This document shows, piece by piece, positions 1 through 11,598 of a DNA stretch of 64,000 nt. A program made the position numbers and the translations under genes. Location: the NCBI GenBank assembly GCA_024803745.1, contig JANJXV010000037.1, forward strand, positions 3,471,001 through 3,535,000, read 5' to 3'. The stretch is from Megascapheus bottae (Eukaryota > Chordata > Mammalia > Rodentia > Geomyidae). The notes below the pieces were generated by a model. It was not told where the DNA came from. It saw nothing but the letters and a program-made list of their open reading frames with translations, and made no database searches. How positions within the stretch are numbered: position 1 is the stretch's first letter; every line of letters begins with the position of its first letter.

Positions 1-149
1 TCCTTGGACTTTCTCAAGGCTAGAGCTCTACCACTTGAGCCTCAGCACCATTTCTGGGTTTTTTCTATTTTTGTGGTACCAAGGAATCGAACCCAGGTCT
101 TCGTGCATGCTAGGCAAGCACTCTACCACTAGGCCAAATTCCCGGCCCT
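1..149 (-). mobile_element. ID-type dimeric SINE, antisense, cut by window edge
   Basis: Read on the minus strand this is the tRNA/ID-like dimer seen many times in the window: 'gggccgggaatttggcctag', the B-box region around 'ggttcgattcc', then the linker and second ID half. The tail lies beyond base 1. Divergence from the other copies looks low. Confidence 0.85.
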
Positions 150-1142
150 GTGTTCATGTTTTGCTAAGTTTCAAACGACATCCTTTTCAAAGCAGAATGT
201 GTTTAGGGGAAAGGAGGCTATGGAAATGGATGAGAATTTGAAACTTTATTCTGGAAAAGTGATTTAAAAGAAAAAAAGAAGTAGATGATGAATCCTAGTT
301 TCCGCGAATATCGTCAGGAATTAAAAATACTGCCTCGGACTTAGAAAAACAGGGCAAGGGTTCTTTACTTACGGTGGGACTGCACCCCACTGGTCAGACA
401 GTAGAATGTACAGGTCCACGTAGGGCAGGGGAATTTACCCACGAAGAGATCGGCGTGAACGATAACCAATCATTTTAAACCAAACACGATTCTCATTGGT
501 CCCTTTTTGCACCTGCTGGAAAGAAACCACATAGTTATCCCACAAGCAGGTGGCCAATAAGTTTTACACTATGTAATCATCTAGGCAGCCAAACCGCAAT
601 TACAATTAAAACTCATCCCCTTGATTGACCTTCCCTGGACTTTGTGACTGGTTTAAGACAGAAACATACGATTGCTTTACCTCGCATCCCTCTATTTCTG
701 AAACTTCCTCTTTTCTTCTTTGCCAAGGTCAAGGCGTCCTTGGCCTTGCCACTTAAGTTCCCAGTCCAATTTTAGGCTCAGCAAATAAGTTCTCCATGCT
801 GGGTCTTACACATTCTGGCAGGACCTTCAGAAGAGGGTTCCCTACAACATTTCCCAGAACTTTCATGTTTCGACAGGGATTTCTTGGGGAGAGGGGACGT
901 CCAACATTCCCTCATCCTGCCTGCAAACAAGCTGATTCTCAGAATTAAAGGTTGCAGTTTCCAGAACGGGGATGGGACCGTCACAGGCCACATCATCCAG
1001 CTTGGGGAAAGAGCTGAGGGTCCAAAAACTGTATCTGAAACTGATTCTTACATAAGAAAATTGGGCTGGACAGAGGGACACCCTCAAAATTCAGTGGGTC
1101 TTGTTCAATAATTGGTGGGGGTGAAAATAAGAACTATGAAAG
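150..1142. other. Unassigned region with possible LTR-like segment (about 360-780)
   Basis: No SINE or LINE is recognised here. The 360-780 part is richer in CpG than its surroundings and has three CCAAT boxes in about 90 bases (ccaat at 466-470, reverse attgg at 495-499, ccaat at 554-558). That clustering is typical of promoters, including retroviral LTRs. I saw no clear TG...CA ends, primer-binding site or flanking duplication, so an old LTR is only a guess. A conserved regulatory element is an alternative. Confidence 0.2.
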
Positions 1143-1341
1143 TCTGGCGCCGTGGCTCATGTCTGTAATCATAGCTACTCAGGAAACTGAGATCTAAGGA
1201 TCTGAGTTCAAAGCCAGCTGGGGCACAAATGTCCAAGAGACTTATCTCCAATTTGCCACCGGAAGACCAGAAGTGGCACTGTAGCTCGACGTGGTAGAGC
1301 ACTAGGCCCAGAGTTCAAGCGCTCCCCCCCCCAAAAAAAAG
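1143..1341 (+). mobile_element. B1-ID composite SINE
   Basis: A 7SL-like head ('gtggctcatgtctgtaatc', 'gctactcaggaaactgagat') is followed by an ID-like tail ('ggtagagcactaggcccaga', 'gttcaag') and a C/A-rich 3' end. Part of the tail, between the tRNA-like start and 'cccagagttcaag', is deleted. Confidence 0.85.
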
Positions 1342-3239
1342 GACATTTAAACTATGAGAACAGACGTGCTAGCCTTTCTGCATTGTATCCCAAGCTTGTA
1401 GTATCTAACACCTTGGAAGTGCTCAATTAACATTCTTTTTGTTATACACATGAAACTTAAAATTAAAACCTTTTACTTGAAACCAAAACCTTCTACTTGA
1501 TTAACCGGGTATGGATTACAGAGAGGCTGATTTGGGTTTGTGAGAATGTATGATATTAAAATAAAAGGGGCTCTGATTTATAATGCCAGAGGTTACCTCT
1601 GTGGTTCTAAACATGTGTCCTAGTATAAATCAGAGACTCTCAGATTTCAGTCGTCCTCTGTAATATGGGATAGGAATAGTGATTTCTTTCTAACACAATT
1701 ATCTCACTGCTTGTCATAGTTAGTGCTCAAAAAGTAGTGGCTGTTGTTGTTGTTAGTTAATGTTGTTATTCATCTTGTAACCCTTTTAGCTCACTTAAAA
1801 GGAAATTGGTTTCCTGTTATATGAACATTTCCATGACAGAAAATTTTACTTCTTCCAGTAACAATTCAATAAGGGCTTAAATGTTGCTTTTTCTAAAATG
1901 TACTGACTTTCAATTTGGACTCACAAGTAACTAAATGCAAAACAAAATCATGGCATCTCTACCTAGTTTTGTATCTGTCTCTTTTACTTTGGGTCAGATT
2001 CCTGTGTTGTCATGATAATCAATTAAGGAGTGGCTAATCAAAGCCTTGTAATTCACAGTTAATTAGCCTAATAATTCCTTATCTCATTCCCCTCCCCCAT
2101 CACTAAAGCTGTTAAGAGTGACTGAATTACTGTAATCTTTTCCTCCATCCTGCTTTTAGTTTCCTGGAAAGGCACCTGGACATCTTATCTTTGCCTTAAC
2201 ACCTGAGGGCCTCATAAGCAGCCTGACCCATGACCCCTCCTGCAACAAGTCAATGCAGTTATCCCATGGGGGAAATTGAGGCAGGTCTCCTCATGAGAAA
2301 CAACCATCAGATGAGAACTGTCCCATAGAAACAAATTGAGACAATGACCGATTCTTGAGAGGCAACCAAAAAGATGCTTTGGCTGGGCCCCACAAATTAA
2401 CTGAAGTCCCCACCTGTGGGGGATGATCTATTCTCAGCTACAGTCCCTTTTCAATCACTTTAGGCTCCTAGAAAGAGCAGATTCACCACTAAGCATCTTG
2501 TGTGGAAAGCAAAGTGCCTCTAACATAGATAGGTAAGGCTTTCTTGTAGGTAATTCTCTATATGCCAAGCACTGGTTACTGTTTGAGTCACTGGGTTTTC
2601 AATAATCCGCAGGACTGAAAGATATTTCCACTTAGGGATTGCTCTGAAGTGGAAGTAGAAACACTCATTAGCAAAAGAAAACAAATACAGGAACAAGATC
2701 ACTTTAGCTAATGTTAAGAACCAGAGGCACCAGAAAAGGGCCATGATGTGTTAAAAATAGATAAGTGATTCGCAACAACTCTCATCAAGTGGTGGAACCT
2801 GTTTCCCACCATCTAAATTTGTCTGGCTTTGTGACTCATTCAGACAAAAGAATGTGGTAAGGTGATATTGTTCCAGTAACACCTCAAGGAGCCTTTTACT
2901 TTTTTGCTCTTACACCCTTGAAGCATAGATAATTTACAAGCAAGATTACATAGTCTGCCTGAGAAACCCTGTGCATAAAAGCCCAGGTTTGACAACACAA
3001 AAACTCATTCAATTTTCTGCAGGTGGTTGTGGGTACCTGCATCTGGTTTATAGGGACCTTCCAACCTATCCCCAAAGGACTGAGGGAACAGAGTGGAGCA
3101 AAGACACTATCCCAGCCCTGCCAAATAGCAAACTTACTGAGTCAAGACTAGAGTACAATGGTTTGGGTGACCGATTACACAGCTACAGATACCTAAAACA
3201 GAAACAACAGTGGGAGGAAAACAACTGTGATTGGATGGT
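1342..3239. other. Unassigned intergenic sequence
   Basis: There is no gene and no young repeat. A weak MIR-like stretch may lie at about 2550-2660 ('tatatgccaagcactggtta'). The 2050-2480 part has a more balanced base composition but no recognisable domain. The short open frames here lack coding features. Confidence 0.4.
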
Positions 3240-4020
3240 TGGGTCAAGAGAGCGTCCACAAGGAGGCAGTACATGAGCAGAAACCTAAATATCAAGAAGT
3301 CAGCCCAGCAGAGTGTCCTGGGACCTAATCACAGACACATGCAAATGACTGAAAGCCCAAAGAAAATATTGTGTGAGCAAAACAGTGAGACGAGACACCA
3401 GGTCTGGAGAAGGATGAGTAACGAGGAGAATTACCACTGTGATGAGAGGTAAAGATTAGGAGAACTCAGTGGACTGTAGTAACAAGTATGGACTCCATTC
3501 TATATATAATGAAAAGTTACTGATACTTTAAAGGAAATTACTATGGTATTTTTTACCATTAACTATTTCCCCAGGTACCATGAAGAATAAATGATAGATA
3601 TAAATAAGAGCAGATAATTAACTGCTGGGTTAGTGTAGTCAACAGATAAAAGTTTGCTTTGTGTATTGATTTTGAGGAGGAAGGATCAATTAAAATGTAT
3701 TTTGGGCCAAGCACCGTGGCTCATGGCTGTAATCCTAGCTATTCAGGAGGCTGAGATCTGAGGATCACGGTTCAAAGTCAGCTGGGCACTAAATACCATG
3801 AGACTCTTATTTCAAATTCATCACTAGAAAATGGGACGTGGGGCTGTGGCTTAAGGGGTAGGGTGGTATCCTTGAGCTGAGGAGCTCACGGACAGCAACC
3901 AGACCCAGAGTTCAAGCCCCAAAATCAACAAAAAATGTATTTTGGACATGAAGACAACAGGATTGTTGATTGGATATAGTGAATAATTAAGGGCAGAAGA
4001 GAAGAAGAAAGCAAGCCTAC
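3240..4020 (+). mobile_element. Old L2 LINE remnant, interrupted by a SINE
   Basis: Degenerate matches to the familiar L2 3' region appear in the right order: 'ggaggcagtacatgagcaga' at about 3262-3281, and after the inserted SINE 'aggattgttgattggatata' at about 3959-3978. It is highly decayed and has no reading frame. The match is from memory of the consensus, so the exact ends are uncertain. Confidence 0.4.
3706..3931 (+). mobile_element. B1-ID SINE with target-site duplication
   Basis: A complete composite SINE: B1 head, ID tail, 'gagttcaagccccaaaatc' and an A-rich end. It is flanked by a perfect 14-bp direct repeat, aaaatgtattttgg, at 3692-3705 and 3932-3945. That is the signature of L1-mediated retroposition. 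It sits inside the older L2 remnant. Confidence 0.93.
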
Positions 4021-4823
4021 AATGTATAATGACTTCAAGTAGTATATGTGTTTTTTTCTACTTTTCTTGTGATAACTCTCAAACTTTCATGATTTTTCAT
4101 GGTCAGTGCCTATAATCAGTTGTGTATATCATTGGGAATTTGGAAAGGACTTGATAAAAGATATATCAGTTTGAAGAATGTTTGGGGGAAACATATATTC
4201 ACAGACTTCTTAAGATACATAAAGAATGTGTTTCATCTAAGCACTCTGCCAATAGCTACTGCAGAAGACGTTCTGAGAAACCATACAGAGGTGATATTCT
4301 CTGTATCAGAAAATCTCTTTCCGTGGAAAAAATCTCTTTCCACAGACACCCTAGTAATTACTCAGTGAGATTAGGTTAAAATTCTCAAGGTGTTTTATCA
4401 TCCATTAACTTGGTTTACCAAAGCTCATGTGCCTGTGGACCCATCCACAATCCTAGCCCCTTCCACAATGGCAGGGAAAGTGATTTATTATGTAGAAGAC
4501 ACAGCCAGTCTGGAATGGGGTTTCCCATTCTTCAAAGGAATGCTTCAGTAGAAACCACCATGAATGCCCATTTAGCAATGTTCTATTTCAGATAGCAATG
4601 ATGCCATAGTAGTATTCTATTATTACCACATAAATGACTACACACTTGAAATACTTAACACAAAATAATCCATTTAAATCTGGGGAAATCTGAATCCATC
4701 AATCCCCTTCAATAGATGAAAGTCAAAGTAATGAAGTTGTTCTGGAGAGGGATAGGTGGGAGGGGGGACTCTAAAGAAAAATTCATTCCTTTGCTTCTTT
4801 CCACTTCTAGGGACCCACCTGTG
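4021..4823. other. Unassigned intergenic sequence
   Basis: No repeat or gene is recognised. Short open frames around 4099-4595 are not supported by homology or codon bias. Confidence 0.4.
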
Positions 4824-4824
4824 T

Positions 4825-4857
<33 letters not shown>
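4824..4857. repeat. (TTG)n microsatellite at a SINE tail
   Basis: About eleven TTG units lie directly 5' of the antisense SINE. They occupy the place of its A-rich tail, as (CAA)n on the SINE strand. Confidence 0.9.
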
Positions 4858-5060
4858 TATTTTTTGCCAGTCCTAGGGCTTGAACCCAGGGCCTAAGCAT
4901 TGTTCTTGGATAATTTTGCTCAGGCTTAGTGCTCTGCCAGTTGAGCCACAGTATCACTTCCAGGTTTTTTTTTTCTGTGTATGTCGTACCAAGGAATCAA
5001 ATCCAGGGCTTTCTGCATGCTAGGCGAGTGACTACTTTACCACCAGTCCACGCTGCCAAT
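4858..5060 (-). mobile_element. ID-type dimeric SINE, antisense
   Basis: The typical reverse pattern is present: 'tgccagtcctagggcttgaa', 'gttgagccaca', then 'tgcatgctaggcgagtgac' in the left half. Moderately diverged. Confidence 0.88.
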
Positions 5061-5325
5061 CCTTAGGCTCCTGTTGAGAATCTTCAATGTTTATCATTAC
5101 ACCCTCTACTCTGTCATCACACCACCTTATCTCCTATAGGAGATCTCTCTCTCCCTCCTACTTGAAAGAACATTAGTAACTGCATCACTGGAATCATTCA
5201 GATAATCGAGAATACGTTCCTAGCTCAGGATTCTCAATGGAATCACATACTCATATAATTGGCAGTTACATATGGTTTCTATCCTGCTTTTGAAGCAGCA
5301 TTTGTATATAATGTTCGGTAATTCC

Positions 5326-5577
5326 TTCCTTATTTTCTTCCTTCTTTTCTCCTTCCTTCCTTTCTGCCCTCTCCTCCTCCTCCTCCTCCTCCTCCTCCTC
5401 CTCCTCCTCCTCCTCCTCCTCCTCCTCCTCCTCTTCCTCCTCCCCTCCTCCTTCTTCTCCCCCTCCCCCTCCCCTCCCCCTCCCCTCCCCCTCTTCTTCT
5501 TCTTCTTCTTCTTCTTCTTCTTCTTCTTCTTCTTCTTCTTCTTCTTCTTCTTCTTCTTCTTCTTCTTCCTTTTCTAC
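5326..5577. repeat. Compound pyrimidine tract (CTC)n / (CTT)n
   Basis: About 250 bases of almost pure C/T on the + strand: CTC triplets at about 5369-5440, mixed CCCCT at 5455-5490, and CTT triplets at about 5493-5568. The homopurine/homopyrimidine nature makes it prone to slippage and able to form triplex structures. The long reading frame across it is a low-complexity artefact. Confidence 0.95.
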
Positions 5578-5602
5578 CCTTTATTATATAAGATGGAAAT
5601 GT

Positions 5603-5825
5603 CAGGTGCAGTGGCTCACACCTGTAATCCTAGCTATTCAGGAGGTTGAGATCTGAGGATCAAGGTTCAAAGCAGTCCAGGCACAAAAGAACCCGAGACT
5701 CTTATATCCAATTAACCTCTAGAAAATGGGAAATGGGGCTTGGCTCAAGGGTAGGGCAGTAGCCTTGATTTGAAAGACTCAGGGACAGCGCCTAGGCTGA
5801 GTTCAAGCCCCATTGCCCACAAAAT
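5603..5825 (+). mobile_element. B1-ID composite SINE
   Basis: Head 'gcagtggctcacacctgtaa', middle 'ttaacctctagaaaatggga', tail 'gttcaagcccc'. It runs directly into a GAAA array, which replaces its A-tail. Confidence 0.92.
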
Positions 5826-5827
5826 GA

Positions 5828-5895
<68 letters not shown>

Positions 5896-5913
5896 AGAAA
5901 GAAAGAAAGAAAG
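5826..5913. repeat. (GAAA)n microsatellite at a SINE tail
   Basis: Around 21 near-perfect GAAA units follow the end of the SINE with no spacer. Confidence 0.97.
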
Positions 5914-6599
5914 GAGAGGATGGTTAATTTTACAATTTATGACTTAACAGAATGACAATGGTGAAAACATTTTGTTTTCAATGTAAAAGTATTCATCCTA
6001 TTAGGTAAAAGTGCCCTCTAGAAAAGAGGTTTTGTGGCTATTGCATTACCAAAGCTATTTGGATTATTAAGTGGCAGCTCCTTTCCTGTTCTTTGGTGGG
6101 TTTTCCATGTGACTGGCAGGAATAAGAGTTGACCAACTGTATTCATCAGGCTTCCTTGACAGTAGAGAGTGACAGAAGAGGGAAGGAGGGAGGAGATGAA
6201 CAATCCACTTTAATTTCTTTTGTCTGTGCTGGTACATATCAAGAAGTAGCAGCAACATGAGTAGGAGGGCAGCCTTATGAGCTCCAGCTTGGCTGCTGTA
6301 TCGTTAATTTCGCTGTAGCAACAACAGCATTCTAAATCCCTGAATTCCTGAAAATGACAAGGATGCCATATCAGCATCAGTGGCAGCATCCTTAGCAGAT
6401 AGCTGCTAAGACAGCCAGGCCTCGGTACAGACTCAATAATGGCTTCTAGTTTTTAGATTAATAGTCTTTGCTCTTGTTCATTTGGTGTTTCTGAAGTACA
6501 GTTATAAGTACAGTTATGCCCCTTTTTTCCTTCAAATAAGTAGAACAATCTCTGATTTCTACATTTCCCAATAACCAGGTTAAATCTTGTGTTGTATAG
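5914..6599. other. Unassigned intergenic sequence
   Basis: No gene or repeat is recognised in this stretch. Confidence 0.4.

Positions 6600-6650
<51 letters not shown>
6600..6650. repeat. (CA)n microsatellite with GC start
   Basis: A short alternating GC run is followed by about 21 CA units. Alternating purine-pyrimidine of this kind can adopt Z-DNA. It is not next to a recognisable SINE. Confidence 0.97.
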
Positions 6651-6652
<2 letters not shown>

Positions 6653-7794
6653 ATTTCCTCAGGCTGCAAGTTCTCTCTAGTCACTATTTTCTAACGCTGA
6701 CTTGAATTATGATTTTGGGAAATTGAGTTGATTAGGTCAGGCAGAGAAACAGTGTGGCATAATAAATAACATTTATGTGAACTTAGGCAAATTGAATTAC
6801 CTTTTAGGCCATGTATCCTTAAAGATGGAATCATGACTACGAAGTTAATGAAAACAGCAAATGACTCATATAAACACTAATACAAACGTTACTTGTTTAT
6901 AAAGTCTATTGGACAAAAACTAATTTTATAATGGAGGGAGATGCAGTTTGACTCTTCTTTTCATTTTTATTAGCATGTATTAGCTGCACAGGTTGTTTCA
7001 CAGTGACATTTCCACATGTGTGCACAAGGCTGCTGGATGAAACTACCTCCCATCTCCACCCTCCATCCACCTTCCCCACTTCTTAGGATCCTCTTAACAG
7101 ACTTCTTGGCTCTCTTTCCATTCGCATTTGTAGTTTGACCATATTCACTTGTAATGCACTCTTTTCTATTGATAAAGGTGATGTACAGAGTTGTTATAGT
7201 TACATAAGTCAGGTAATGAGTACGTATCTTTTTTTAAAATTTTATTGTTGGGATAATCTATAGAGGTGTTACAGTTACACTCGTCACATAGTAGGTACAT
7301 TCCTTCTCAAACATTGGTACCCCTTCTCATGTTTTTATCCCCATTAAGAACAACAATCACACAGGAAGAAGCTCTTCTTTCCATATTCTAGAGTTCCTTT
7401 CATTTACTCTCATTCTATATGACCTTATGTACCTAGGTTTTAAGCTATTGTAATCCTCTGCTAGGAGAGTCCTAGATGTGTACTAATTATTACAAACAAG
7501 GGAAACCATGGAGCCTATGTTCCTTTGGGTCTGGCTTACTTCACTCATTATGATACTTTCCAAGTCTTTCAATTTCCTTACAAATGGGGCCATGCCGTTC
7601 TTTCTGATGGCAGCAAAGAATTCCATTGTGTATAAGTACCATATCTTCTTGATCCAATCAGCTACTGAGGGGCATCTGGGTTGGTTCCATATCTTTGCTC
7701 TGGTAAATAATATGTACTCTACTTCCCACCTCCCCTATCCCACTGAACCCACCACCACGATGGGTGAGCCACCATGCCCAGTTGTTCTTTTCTT

Positions 7795-7983
7795 TTCCGC
7801 CAGTCCTGGGCTTGAGCTCAGGGACTGAACACTGTCCTTGGACTTTCTCAAGGCTAGAGCTCTACCAGTTGAGACACAGTACCACTTCCGGCTTTTTTCT
7901 ATGTATGTGGTACTGAGGAATCGAACCCAGGTCTTTGTACATGCTAGGCAAGCACTCTGCCACTAGGCCAAACTCCCCACACC
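7795..7983 (-). mobile_element. ID-type dimeric SINE inserted in L1
   Basis: A complete antisense ID dimer. It is flanked by a perfect 12-bp direct repeat, tgttcttttctt, at 7783-7794 and 7984-7995. The L1 sequence resumes on the far side. Confidence 0.93.
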
Positions 7984-8930
7984 TGTTCTTTTCTTGATGA
8001 TTGTCATTCTGCCTGGTGAGATGTGATTACATTGTTATTTTTACGTACATTTCCTTTGTAGCTAAGGATGTCAAACATTTCTTCATACATTTTTTAGACA
8101 TTTGCACTTCTTTTTTGAACTGTCTGTCCAACTTGTGTGTCCAGTTATTAATGTTTCCTTGATGTGTGATTTTATATATATCTTTGATAGTAATATTTTC
8201 ACTAAATAGCTTGCCGTGATTTTCTTCCATTCTACAGGGTGTCTCTTAATTCTAGAAATTCTTTCCTTTGTTGAGTAAAGCTAAGGTTTGAAATCATACC
8301 TGCCCTCTACCCCTGAATCATACCTTCCGGTGTTTTGTGATTGTTTTTCAGATAGGGTCTCACTTCCTGTCTCAGCTTGAATCTGTACAGTGAACTTCTA
8401 CTTTTCACATCTTGTCACTTGTCACAGATGTCAGGTGTATCATGACATGCAGCCTTTTCCACTGGGATGGAGTCTCATAGACTTTTCTATCATGCCTAGC
8501 TTGCAATGTTCCATTTATGTTATTGCTTAAGAAGGAGTGGCTTGAACTTTTTGCCTAAGCTGGCTTCATCCTATGATCTTCCTTACGTTATTTTCCAAGT
8601 AAGTTATATGACAGATATGAATTTTCCTTGGATGCTTTTAAATTGACTCAGTCATCTGGGCTATTTCTTGCTCTTATTCTGAACAAGTCAATGCTTATTT
8701 TGAAAGTCTATATTCCTATATCTTCATGTTTTCCTGTAGTAATGTGGAAGTTTTACAGCATGCATCTAGATCTTTGACCTATTTGGAATTTTTGAACAGG
8801 GTGAAAGATAGGGATGTAGATTAAGTTTTCTATAGGCAGATGTCCTGTTTTTCCAACACTATTCGTTAAAGAGAAGAATATCTTTTCTCCAGTATAAATT
8901 TTTATCTCCCTTGTCAAAAATCAGAGGACT

Positions 8931-9123
8931 GGGCTGGGAGTTTGGCCTAGTGGTAGAGTGCTTTCCTAGCATGCACGAAGACCCAGGTTCAATTCCTTGG
9001 TACCACATACATAGAAAAAGGCAGAAGTGGTGCTGTAGTTCAAGTGGCAGAGCTGTAGCCTTGAGCAAAAATTGTTCAAGGACAGTGCCCAGGCCCTGAG
9101 TTCAAGCCCCAGGACTGGCAAAA
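8931..9123 (+). mobile_element. ID-type dimeric SINE inserted in L1
   Basis: Starts 'ggctgggagtttggcctagt' and ends 'gccccaggactggc' plus an A-run. An 11-bp duplication, aaaaatcagag, flanks it (8916-8926 and 9124-9134). Its orientation is opposite to the host L1. Confidence 0.92.
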
Positions 9124-9617
9124 AAAAATCAGAGAGCTATAGCTATGTGGGTTTATTTATGGATCTTGTATCCTTGTCTACTGGTTTGCCTCTCTTTTTA
9201 CACCAGTACACTTCAGAGTACAATTTGAGGTCAGGTATGATGATTCTAGCATTGCTCTTTTTAACTTCAGATTTCTTTGGCTATTGGCTTTTTATGCTTC
9301 CAGGAATTTTTATTTTTCTATATCTATGGAGAATTACAGTGGAGTTTTGATGGGGATTGCTTTTGATTGCTAGCAGTATCTTTGGATTGCTTTTAGTAGC
9401 TTAGCCATTTTCACAATATTGATTCCGCTGATGCTTGGACATAGGAAGTCTTTATATCTTCTAATGTCTTTCATTTCATGTTTTGTGGTTTTCATTGTAG
9501 AGATCCTTCACCGCTTTAGTTAGACTTATTCCTAGGTACTTAATGTTTTTAGGCTGTTGTGAATAGGATGTTTTTTTTTCTGATTTCTCTCTTGTTCTGA
9601 CTGGTTGAAAATTTTTC

Positions 9618-9833
9618 ATTTTCTTTTTCTTTTCTTCTTGTTTTCTTTTTGCCAGTCCTGGGGCTTGAACTCAGCGCCTGGGTACTGTCCTTGGGCTTTC
9701 CTCAAAGCTACTGCTCTACCATTTGAGCCACAGCACCACTTCTCACTTTTTCTATGTATGTGGTACGGAAGAGTGGAACCTAGGGCTTCATACATGCTAA
9801 CTAAGCACTCTACCATTCAGCCATACTCCCTGC
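9618..9833 (-). mobile_element. ID-type dimeric SINE, antisense
   Basis: A full antisense dimer with a T-rich left end (its A-tail). A short repeat, gaaatttttc, occurs on both sides (about 9608-9617 and 9834-9843), consistent with a target-site duplication. Confidence 0.88.
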
Positions 9834-10056
9834 GAAATTTTTCTTAATTTATAATTTTTTAGTGTGAAGTGTTGTACAAAGAGGTTTTGATTCACCAAAT
9901 TATATTATGAGTGGACTGCATCTTGATTAAATGAAAATGTTTAAGAAAGAGGTTGAAACCAATAGAAAAGCAACATTATCTGGCTACCATACAGGTTTGG
10001 AGGTTTCTATTTTACATGAACGCTTTGTTCAGTCTCTTTCTCCATTTCTCTCTGTT

Positions 10057-10096
<40 letters not shown>

Positions 10097-10125
10097 GTGC
10101 GCACACGCACACGTGCGCACACATA
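10057..10125. repeat. (CA)n microsatellite, imperfect
   Basis: CA units at 10060-10094, then a CpG-bearing degenerate continuation ('gcgtgcgcacacgcacacgtg'). Confidence 0.93.
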
Positions 10126-10157
10126 GCACATGCATTCTCAACTTCTACTACAGCTTT

Positions 10158-10161
10158 GTAG

Positions 10162-10199
<38 letters not shown>
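10158..10199. repeat. (ATT)n microsatellite at a SINE tail
   Basis: About 13 ATT units lie immediately before the antisense SINE, in the position of its A-tail. Confidence 0.95.
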
Positions 10200-10341
10200 G
10201 CTAGTTCTGGGCTTGAACTCAGGGCCTGGGTACTGTCCTTGAACACAGCACCACTTCTGTTTTTCTCTGTGTATATGTTAGTGAGAAATCGAACCCAAGA
10301 CTTCATACATGCTAGGCAATCACCTTACCACTAGGCCAATC
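10200..10341 (-). mobile_element. ID-type dimeric SINE, antisense, internal deletion
   Basis: The right half is shortened: 'gtactgtccttgaacacagc' lacks the 'caaggctagagctctacca' part. The left half is complete ('catgctaggcaatcacctta'). Confidence 0.88.
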
Positions 10342-10387
10342 GAGAGCCAATAATCTTTGGTGCATTTTTTGTTGTTATTTGTTTGTT

Positions 10388-10564
10388 TTTGACAGTCCTT
10401 GGGCTTGAGATCAGAGCCTGGGCACTGTCTCTGAGCTTACTTCTACCACTTGAGCCACAGTACCACTTTTGTTTTTTTCTACTTATGTGGTACAGAGGAA
10501 TCAAACCCAGGGCTTTGTGCATGCTAGGTAAGCACTGATACCACTAAGCTACATTCCTGGCCCC
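10388..10564 (-). mobile_element. ID-type dimeric SINE, antisense
   Basis: A second antisense dimer about 47 bases after the previous one. 'gacagtccttgggcttgaga' marks its 3' side and 'ttcctggcccc' its 5' start. Confidence 0.88.
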
Positions 10565-11503
10565 ACTAAATTATTTTCATCATCCCTTTTCTCTTCATTC
10601 TTTCTCCATTACTGTTCTGCTCGTAAAGACACATAGTTCATGATCTCTTTCCCTGATTTAGTCACTGAAATATGGAATCATTTTATCCATAACTAAAACT
10701 TAGTTTAGAAGACATTATAAGCATTATCACTGAACATTCATCTGCCATGTAAAGAATAGAAGTTCCAAAGTACTGAACTGTGACTCAGAGACTATTTCAT
10801 TATCTGGGAATTGTACTAAGAATATGTACTTAAAATATTTCTGGGAAGCACTGAAAGGCACAGCTAAGCAAAATATTTGTCCAGTTTCTTTTTCCTAGGG
10901 AAAAGGGTTGAGTCCTATGTAGAATTGAAGCTTCTGTGCTGATGGCTCCTAAAACAGGAGCAGAACTCCATTCCTTTATGGAATTACTATTGATTACAAG
11001 TGCAGCCATGAACCTGTTCAGGACATCCCTAGATAAAATTTTATTTCTTTATAATAAATAGATTTCTGAACCCACTAGAATAGAAGAAGAGATCACTTTA
11101 CAAGAAGCAAAAGCATAGCTATCAGGGGAAGTTATCTTCAGGGAAAAAAATTATCATGTGCCTACATAAGAATGTAGCTCATATGCTTAATTCTCTATTT
11201 CCTACCGTCCTCTGCTTTTTCCTTTGCCTGCCTGTTCTCACCACATTTAGCTAGACTTGTAATGCAAATTGCATATCATTATTATTACAAGCTTTGTCTA
11301 TGAGAAGGAACATGGGTGAATTTTCGCCTCTGCTTCAGAAGGAGGACATTCATTAAGGTATGCCATGAAAACTCTACTTAGAATGTCCTTTCCACACAAA
11401 GAGTTAAATGCTTGAAGTTATTTAATATAAAATATCTTCAATAACACTGTTAGGAGAAACTTGCTAAACTAAGAAAGAAATAGGAAGGAAAAAAAGAGTG
11501 AGA
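10565..11503. other. Unassigned intergenic sequence
   Basis: No repeat or coding signal is recognised. AT-rich, with no CpG clustering. Confidence 0.4.
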
Positions 11504-11546
11504 GGAAGGAAGGAAGGAAGGAAGGAAGGAAGGAAGGAAGGAAGGA

Positions 11547-11586
<40 letters not shown>

Positions 11587-11598
11587 AGGAAGGAAAGA
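11504..11598. repeat. (GGAA)n/(GAAA)n microsatellite
   Basis: GGAA units to about 11546 change to GAAA units to about 11586, then back to GGAA. Tandem GGAA can bind ETS-family factors, but no function is shown here. Confidence 0.96.

Larger units (their letters stand above)
6957..9620 (-). mobile_element. L1 LINE, 5'-truncated, antisense, with nested SINEs
   Basis: Read on the minus strand this is the 3' part of an L1: the end of ORF2 followed by the 3' UTR. The ORF2 region at 9485-9541 translates (minus strand) to KYLGISLTKAVKDLYNENH, the well-known conserved L1 ORF2 C-terminal region. The 3' UTR part at 7500-7700 carries the familiar 'ttccattgtgtataagtacc' block. Upstream ORF2 (endonuclease and most of the reverse transcriptase) and ORF1 are absent, and the frame is broken. 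The 6957-7235 part may belong to a second, adjacent L1 3' end. SINEs interrupt it at 7795-7983 and 8931-9123, with another at 9618-9833 on its 5' side. A decayed B1-like insertion may lie at 8340-8590. Not mobile. Confidence 0.88.

Noticed and set aside
2050..2480. Possible LTR between 2050 and 2480
   Set aside because: Balanced base composition alone; no terminal motifs, duplication or known LTR block could be identified.
4182..4379. Peptide with 'EKPY' and spaced Cys/His suggesting a zinc finger
   Set aside because: The C2H2 spacing is not present and no second finger follows. Chance similarity to a linker.
5272..5649. 125-codon frame rich in Leu and Phe
   Set aside because: It is a translation of the (CTC)n/(CTT)n tract and part of a SINE, not a gene.
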